Source of the DNA: Pseudobacteriovorax antillogorgiicola
Lineage (GTDB): Bacteria; Bdellovibrionota_B; Oligoflexia; Oligoflexales; RGVZ01
Length of the DNA stretch: 10,323 nucleotides
Assembly (NCBI GenBank): GCA_945897695.1
Contig: CAMDGW010000076.1
Span: 1 to 10,323, forward strand
Reading direction: 5' to 3'
The translations under genes were made by a program, and so were the position numbers. Shown here piece by piece: positions 5,994 to 10,323 of this stretch; position 1 is the stretch's first letter; every line of letters begins with the position of its first letter. The notes under the pieces were generated by a model that searched no databases, had not been told where the DNA came from, and saw only the letters and a program-made list of their open reading frames with translations.

Positions 5994-6182
5994 TCAATTA
6001 GTTCCGGAGATTTTGAGAGCCCGAACTAAACAAATAACACATAAAATAAAACCGATAGCCACGAGGTAAAGCCAAAATCGGTTCTTGTTAACGGCACTTT
6101 GATCATGTCCCAACCAAAAGGCCCTTGTGAATATCTTGGGGATATTCTGGCCGGAATAAGAGGTAGGGGCGATTTTCTTCAT
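5994..6182 (-). CDS. Small single-pass membrane protein overlapping cyoE (ATGA)
   Basis: A 62-residue protein with no family I recognise. Residues 1-34 are polar with basic residues (KK at 2-3, K16, R20, K33, R35). Residues about 36-53 are one hydrophobic membrane segment (FWLYLVAIGFILCVICLV), followed by a short tail RALKISGTN. The ATG at 6182 overlaps the cyoE TGA stop as ATGA, typical of coupled genes, and there is no separate ribosome site. The frame is open upstream to 6242, but that part runs inside cyoE. A role in cytochrome oxidase assembly or haem handling is suggested only by position. No cysteine or histidine motif for copper or haem is obvious (H26, C48, C51). It is followed by about 65 nt before the nfu promoter candidate. 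Confidence 0.65.
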   Translation of the reverse strand: MKKIAPTSYSGQNIPKIFTRAFWLGHDQSAVNKNRFWLYLVAIGFILCVICLVRALKISGTN

Positions 6183-7096
6183 AGAGCAAATAAAAGCCTG
6201 TCGATCATCAAGGCGCCAAAAACACCAAAAAGATAAAGACATGAGTAGTGAAATAGCGGCATCGTGAGTTTTGGGTCACGAGTGATCATCAAACGCCACG
6301 CCATCCAAACAAAATAAAGAGTAAATGCCATAGCGATCGTCAAGTACAGGTAACCTGCAGCCCCAAACACCGTTAACGACGCTACCACTGGAATTAAGCT
6401 AAACGCGTACCAAAACATCTGGCGTCTGGTTTTGTCTTCTCCATGAATAACCGGCATCATAGGGATTCCCACCGCTGCATAATCATCTTTGTATTTCAGT
6501 GCGAGAGCCCAAAAATGTGGCGGAGTCCAAAGAAATATAACTAAAAACAACATCCAAGCAGGCCAGCCAAGTGACGGGTCAACGGAGGCCCAACCGATCA
6601 GCGGACCGACAGCACCGGCAGCACCACCGATTACAATATTCTGAACGGTACGACGCTTCAGATACATCGTATAAAAAAGCACATAAAATGCATTGGCAAG
6701 CACTGCAATAACCGCAGCGGCCACAGTTGTCCAAAAGGCAAGAACGACAACAGATGCTAAACCCAGAGCAGCACCGAAACTTATGGCCGTCATTGTATCA
6801 ACGCGTCCACTGGCAATAGGCCGACGACTAGTTCTGACCATGTGACGATCAATATCGGCATCAACCAAATGATTAAAGACAGCTGCTGACGACGAAGCCA
6901 ACCAGGTACCTATCAGGCTAGCAAGTACCAAACTCATCGGTGGAATTGCCGCTGGTGATGCTAGCAGTATGCCAGGAAAAACCGTAACCACGACCAGTAA
7001 TGTGATCGTAGGTTTGGTCATTTGAAAGTAGTCACGCCATGTGGCCACCAAAGGGGCCGCCTTGGTGGAGTCTAAGGCAACATTAGAAAGAGTCAT
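6179..7096 (-). CDS. cyoE: Protohaem IX farnesyltransferase (haem O synthase)
   Basis: An integral inner-membrane UbiA-family prenyltransferase (also called CtaB/CoxE-type) that adds a farnesyl group to haem b to make haem O for haem-copper oxidases. At 305 residues it has the standard length. It has the first Asp-rich motif N75-xxx-D79-xxx-D83 followed by MVRTSRRPIASGR (86-98), which is highly diagnostic. The second conserved loop is TPPHFWALALKYKDDYAAVGIPMMP (191-215, written in full only as positions plus D204/D205). About nine hydrophobic membrane segments are visible. The N-terminus has a 20-residue polar lead. ATG 7096 has only a weak ribosome site and lies 15 nt after the stop of the 48-residue small membrane gene. 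No oxidase subunit genes are in the window. Confidence 0.96.
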   Translation of the reverse strand: MTLSNVALDSTKAAPLVATWRDYFQMTKPTITLLVVVTVFPGILLASPAAIPPMSLVLASLIGTWLASSSAAVFNHLVDADIDRHMVRTSRRPIASGRVDTMTAISFGAALGLASVVVLAFWTTVAAAVIAVLANAFYVLFYTMYLKRRTVQNIVIGGAAGAVGPLIGWASVDPSLGWPAWMLFLVIFLWTPPHFWALALKYKDDYAAVGIPMMPVIHGEDKTRRQMFWYAFSLIPVVASLTVFGAAGYLYLTIAMAFTLYFVWMAWRLMITRDPKLTMPLFHYSCLYLFGVFGALMIDRLLFAL

Positions 7097-7111
7097 TCAG
7101 TAAACCGCCAA

Positions 7112-7258
7112 TTACCAGCGAGGGGTCAAGCCAACCCAAATCGGAAAAAACACACACAAGAAGAAAAGAGCTGGGAACATAAACATGATAAGTACCATGG
7201 CCAGCCAGCCTTTGCCTTCTCTACTGATATCACGATGAGGGACGTTTTTAGTCGACAT
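7112..7258 (-). CDS. Very small single-pass membrane protein upstream of cyoE
   Basis: A 48-residue frame on the minus strand, ATG 7258 to TAA 7114-7112. Residues 1-17 are polar and basic (MSTKNVPHRDISREGKG). Residues 18-40 form one strongly hydrophobic segment (WLAMVLIMFMFPALFFLCV then FFPI), followed by WVGLTPRW. The positive N-terminus suggests it stays inside. It is 15 nt upstream of cyoE on the same strand, and GGAG lies 12 bases before the start, a rather long spacing. Position suggests a small subunit or assembly partner of the haem/oxidase system, but I see no family motif. The clean start, one membrane span and tight spacing argue for a real gene; such short frames are often missed by gene callers. 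Confidence 0.6.
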   Translation of the reverse strand: MSTKNVPHRDISREGKGWLAMVLIMFMFPALFFLCVFFPIWVGLTPRW

Positions 7259-7320
7259 AGTCAAACCAAGCTCCGTTGAAGAAAGTTTTTACGAGCAACA
7301 GCCTAATATCATGGCGGCTT

Positions 7321-7377
7321 GGGACTAAAAAAGCAATTTCGATTCGCAAGCCACATTCGTTGAACTTTTTTAAGCCC
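7321..7377. repeat. Imperfect inverted repeat between the transglycosylase and cyoE gene groups
   Basis: GGGACTAAAAAAG (7321-7333) and CTTTTTTAAGCCC (7365-7377) are near-complementary across a 31-nt loop. On the minus strand the stem has 11 Watson-Crick pairs, one G-U pair and one mismatch. It begins 20 bases after the transglycosylase stop and could serve as its terminator, but the AT-rich inner stem and long loop are atypical. I found no clear promoter for the cyoE group in this 138-nt gap. Confidence 0.3.
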
Positions 7378-7396
7378 AAACAGGTCACCCTGGTCA

Positions 7397-9697
7397 CTAA
7401 TTAAGCACAATTGGTGCTTTTTCTGCCAAGAATTTGTAGACCAGCTCATTACGCCAAACACCTTTCACGTAATCTCTGGTCTCCTGATAGGGGATCAACT
7501 CGATAAAAATAAGCTGATCATCAAACAGCCTGCGCTCAACCCAATTTTCTACAGTTTGAATTCCTGCATTATAAGCCGCAAACATTTTAGATCTGTCACC
7601 GGAATAGCGAGCATTAAGTTCACTTACAAACGTCGAACCAAAACGAATATTATGTTCTGGGTCTAATAACCATTCGGGTATTTTAACAGCTGTGGAATCC
7701 GAAAATCCTGCCGCAGACACCAACCTTCTTGCAGTCGGGGGCGTCAACTGCATTAACCCCCAGGCATTAGCTCCACTGCGCACGTCCGATCTGAAGCTTG
7801 ATTCCTGACGCGTCAGTCCCATCAACATCTCAGCGCTGAGATTCTTCTCCTTCGCAATTTTCACAAAAGAAGGTGCATATGGACGAGGAAAATATACCAG
7901 CATCTGCTCGGGCGACCGCTGCCAGAAGGCTGGATCCTTAGTTAGCTTGGTTGTGGTCGAAATAGCTCCAAGCCAGTTTGAATTGGCGGCATAAAGTCTC
8001 GAAGCATAAAGACCCCAGACAGCCATCCGTCTGTCCCCACTTTGAAAATCTATAGATTTCAAAAGATCATCAATGGCGTTATTGGCAAATTGCTGAAGCC
8101 CGATTGAGGAGAAGATCTCAGCACGTCGCAGGAGCGGCCCCCTGCTTATATCCGACCTTAAATCATCGATATCAACTTTTTGCCAATCACGAACTGACCT
8201 GCGCAAAGATCCGAGATCTTTGAATGTCCCAACCCATGCATCTCCCAAATCTCCCCCAGCTTGCTTGATGGCCACTACACTGTAAAAGCTGAGAGGGTGG
8301 TCTTCGACAACAGATTTACGATAAAATTTTGACTCAGACTTATTACCAAGCTTATCGTGCGCTTGAGAAACCCAGAAAAGCAATGCTGGTCGTAGTTTGT
8401 CATCCCTAGAATCAGTCAGTAACTCTTCCCAAGCCTTCCGCGCCTGATCAAAGTCTCCCGCAAGGTATCGATAAAAGCCCAGGCTAAATCGAATTCGATC
8501 CAGCCACTCTCCCGAGAATGAATGCCGATCAATGGCGAGCTGCGCAATACTTGAAGCCTTATCCCAATCGCGGGCCTCCACTGCAAGCCGAAACGCAAGA
8601 AAGTGATAGGTCTCAGCAAGAGTCGCCGTTAAATTACTTTTTTGTTCTGAGGTAAGAGTATAGGACTGCGTTAAGACTGACTCAGCATAGTCCAGAACAT
8701 CTTCTGCATAATTTTTTGCAGACTCACCATCTCCGATTGATGCTCTAGATCGGGCAGCCCAAAGTGTGTCTTCAATCCGACGCTGCTCAAACTGAGTGCG
8801 ACTCAACCCAAGAGATGCCTCCGAAATCGCCGGATTTTTCCAAAGCTTCATGAACGGGATATAAAGCGGCGCTACAGATTCTCTTTCACCTTGGTCTCTT
8901 CGCATTTTGATGATGCGCGCATAGCCCTCAAGGGCCAGTGCAGCAGTGCTCGAGCTTGTGGCTAGCCTGGGAACAACTTCCGATAATGACACGATAGATT
9001 TTGCAATCTGCCCACTGCACTGATTGACAAGACCATTGAAATAGCGTTGCACGTCATCGTCAAGGCGATGACGCCACTCGTCCCAACCAGAACCATATTG
9101 TGATTTACTTTTACATACATCTGCAGCAAGTCTCGTCATAAGTGGATCCGATGGATCAACACCGTTGACAGATGGGGCGTTAATTTTACCTGCTTCTGTA
9201 AGTGATGCCGCCGAGAAGAAATCAGCCAGATCGCGATCAATCACTTGCAAAATTTTTTGCTCCGTCGTCATGCCCTTGTCAATGAGCCATGGACCTACCG
9301 AACCGCCTTTTAATTCAGAAAGTACCTGAGACGCGAACAATGACTTGTCGGTAAACTTACCCTGCTTTTTTGCATATGATTTAAGCCAACCAGAAAAAGC
9401 CTTCTCGCCAAAGACTCCTTTTGCTCTCGTCAAAGCCTCATACCAAAGTTTCAAGGCCTGATCGAAGTCGCCATGGGCTTCAGCGATTGTGGCATCAAGT
9501 ATAAAACCGGCATCTTCCAACAGAGTTGTATCGGTTGGATTTTTGCCAATGTAGGCCCGCAATGCTTCGCGGTCGCGCTCGACTCCGTTTGAAGTTGCGA
9601 CAGAGGGACTCAAGGGATCAAGCGCAATAGAAATTGGCTTAATACCAGAGGCACAAGCCGTTACGCATAGAATCGATAGTAAAGACCTAAATTTCAT
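7397..9697 (-). CDS. Slt-type lytic transglycosylase lipoprotein with long helical N-terminal region
   Basis: A 766-residue soluble-lytic-transglycosylase-like enzyme. These cleave the MurNAc-GlcNAc bond of peptidoglycan and form 1,6-anhydro ends, acting in the periplasm. Residues 1-14 are a lipoprotein signal with lipobox VTAC (12-15), so Cys15 is likely lipidated, whereas E. coli Slt70 is soluble. Residues about 40-600 are helical repeat-like (for example LAGDFDQARKAWEELLTD and KLGNKSESKFYRKSVVEDH), matching the superhelical ring of Slt70. The catalytic domain follows: catalytic Glu632 in RQESSF, GLMQL (647-651), AYNAG (708-712) and PYQETRDYV (736-744). All hallmark residues are present. 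It starts 19 nt after the propeller-like gene, with no strong ribosome site, so the two are probably co-transcribed. Confidence 0.93.
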   Translation of the reverse strand: MKFRSLLSILCVTACASGIKPISIALDPLSPSVATSNGVERDREALRAYIGKNPTDTTLLEDAGFILDATIAEAHGDFDQALKLWYEALTRAKGVFGEKAFSGWLKSYAKKQGKFTDKSLFASQVLSELKGGSVGPWLIDKGMTTEQKILQVIDRDLADFFSAASLTEAGKINAPSVNGVDPSDPLMTRLAADVCKSKSQYGSGWDEWRHRLDDDVQRYFNGLVNQCSGQIAKSIVSLSEVVPRLATSSSTAALALEGYARIIKMRRDQGERESVAPLYIPFMKLWKNPAISEASLGLSRTQFEQRRIEDTLWAARSRASIGDGESAKNYAEDVLDYAESVLTQSYTLTSEQKSNLTATLAETYHFLAFRLAVEARDWDKASSIAQLAIDRHSFSGEWLDRIRFSLGFYRYLAGDFDQARKAWEELLTDSRDDKLRPALLFWVSQAHDKLGNKSESKFYRKSVVEDHPLSFYSVVAIKQAGGDLGDAWVGTFKDLGSLRRSVRDWQKVDIDDLRSDISRGPLLRRAEIFSSIGLQQFANNAIDDLLKSIDFQSGDRRMAVWGLYASRLYAANSNWLGAISTTTKLTKDPAFWQRSPEQMLVYFPRPYAPSFVKIAKEKNLSAEMLMGLTRQESSFRSDVRSGANAWGLMQLTPPTARRLVSAAGFSDSTAVKIPEWLLDPEHNIRFGSTFVSELNARYSGDRSKMFAAYNAGIQTVENWVERRLFDDQLIFIELIPYQETRDYVKGVWRNELVYKFLAEKAPIVLN

Positions 9698-9716
9698 AGA
9701 AGCGGATCATAACTTT

Positions 9717-10323
9717 TTATTGTGTATGCGTCACACCATTTCCAGGAGAAAGCTTAAAAACCCTGGGTAGGCCGGTTTCAGACGACAGTACTATCAAAGT
9801 TCCATCGGGGAAGACATCAATAAAGTTAGGTGAGTATTCCCCCTTCTGACTGGCAAACTTGCGACCAGATGCCAGATCCATAACCTCGACAGCCCCGTCG
9901 GTAAAGGCAAGCACATGATTCCCAGAAGATGCGCCAAAAGCTTTGATTTTCCGACTCCCAAGAACAGGAACCACCTGCTTTCTTTTGAGTTTCTCATCAA
10001 AAACGAGGACCGCCTGGGAGGTCCACGTTATCAGATACTTTCCGGATCTCGTTACACCTTTAAGTTTTGATTTGGCACGATAAGCTTCCGCCTCCCTGAG
10101 CCTGGGACCATCCAAAGTTAGCTGAATAATCGTCTGATCTTTTGTAGTCAAAACTCCTGTATCATCGGGAAGTTGAGCAAACAACTTTGGATGACCGCCC
10201 TCAATTTCCAAACTACTTCCAGTGGTCTTGAGCAACTGCCCGGGCTCGAGCAAGATGAGATAGACTCCACAATTATTGAGCAGATAAATCCTGTGACTAT
10301 TGTCATAGGGGAGAGAGGATGCC
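9717..10323 (-). CDS. Beta-propeller-like protein, C-terminal part (start outside window)
   Basis: The last 201 residues of a protein of unknown function. The frame is open without a stop to the right edge; reading on past a TTG at 10253 gives ASSLPYDNSHRIYLLNNCGVY, with no ATG or GTG in the window, so the true start is further right. The chain shows repeated units with Gly-Asp-like turns and short strands, for example LKGVTRSGKYLITWTSQAVLVF, then FGASSGNHVLAFTDGAVEVMDL, then DVFPDGTLIVLSSETG (each a likely blade). This resembles WD40/PQQ-type propellers, but no exact family can be named. Location is unknown because the N-terminus is missing. It precedes the transglycosylase by 19 nt and may be its operon partner. 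Confidence 0.75.
   Translation of the reverse strand, partial: ASSLPYDNSHRIYLLNNCGVYLILLEPGQLLKTTGSSLEIEGGHPKLFAQLPDDTGVLTTKDQTIIQLTLDGPRLREAEAYRAKSKLKGVTRSGKYLITWTSQAVLVFDEKLKRKQVVPVLGSRKIKAFGASSGNHVLAFTDGAVEVMDLASGRKFASQKGEYSPNFIDVFPDGTLIVLSSETGLPRVFKLSPGNGVTHTQ

Noticed and set aside
6183..6242. Longer version of the 62-residue membrane gene starting at 6242
   Set aside because: The extra 20 residues lie wholly inside cyoE in another frame; the ATGA overlap at 6182 is the more natural start.
7383..7397. GGTCACCCTGGTCAC near the transglycosylase stop as a terminator or operator
   Set aside because: It is a short direct repeat of GGTCAC, not a usable inverted repeat, and has no T-run adjacent.
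1..10323. CRISPR array, mobile element, tRNA/rRNA, toxin-antitoxin or defence system
   Set aside because: No regularly spaced repeats, transposase or integrase motifs, tRNA-like folds or recognisable defence genes were seen on either strand; most genes are recognisable housekeeping or envelope genes.

Overview
The window reads as a stretch of ordinary chromosome from a Gram-negative, aerobic bacterium. Evidence for an outer membrane is a CpoB-like lipoprotein, a probable outer-membrane barrel and a lipoprotein-type lytic transglycosylase. Evidence for aerobic respiration is a haem O synthase. The style (lysine- and serine-rich secreted proteins, mid-range GC by eye, this mix of genes) recalls Bdellovibrionota or other former delta-proteobacteria, but that placement is an impression and not a computed result. 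I see no rRNA, tRNA, CRISPR array, insertion sequence, integrase or phage gene.

Left part (1-4118). A minus-strand DEAD-box RNA helicase (RhlB-like) runs off the left edge. It is divergent from a small plus-strand orphan gene with an acidic N-terminal tail and a basic C-terminus (GTG start at 759). The divergent gap holds two hairpins, one terminator-like and pointing toward the helicase. Then comes a compact plus-strand operon: a CpoB/YbgF-like lipoprotein, tsaD (t6A tRNA modification) and rsmA (16S rRNA dimethylation). It is probably driven by a sigma70-like promoter near 1209-1238. The tsaD ribosome-binding site and GTG start lie in a small hairpin just after the upstream stop, which suggests translational coupling.

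Middle (4079-5993). A secreted, probable outer-membrane barrel protein with an acidic/poly-lysine linker begins inside a perfect 10-bp inverted repeat, preceded by an 11-codon mini-ORF that overlaps its start as ATGA. It converges on a small secreted hypothetical protein on the minus strand. Next is a stand-alone NifU C-terminal domain (Nfu-type) protein with its own promoter-like sequence and a terminator-like hairpin, so it looks monocistronic.

Right part (5994-10323, all minus strand). A haem O synthase gene (cyoE/ctaB) sits between two very small membrane-protein genes: a 48-residue protein upstream and a 62-residue protein downstream that overlaps the cyoE stop as ATGA. Upstream of that cluster is a 766-residue Slt-type lytic transglycosylase with a lipobox. 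It is preceded by a beta-propeller-like gene that is open to the right edge, so its start lies outside the window.

The genes cover RNA metabolism (helicase, TsaD, RsmA), envelope maintenance (CpoB-like, Slt-like, barrel) and respiratory/Fe-S cofactor assembly (CyoE, Nfu). I did not find a defence island or other clear new system. The best leads are the two small membrane genes around cyoE and the structured translation-initiation regions at 2151-2163 and 4079-4120.
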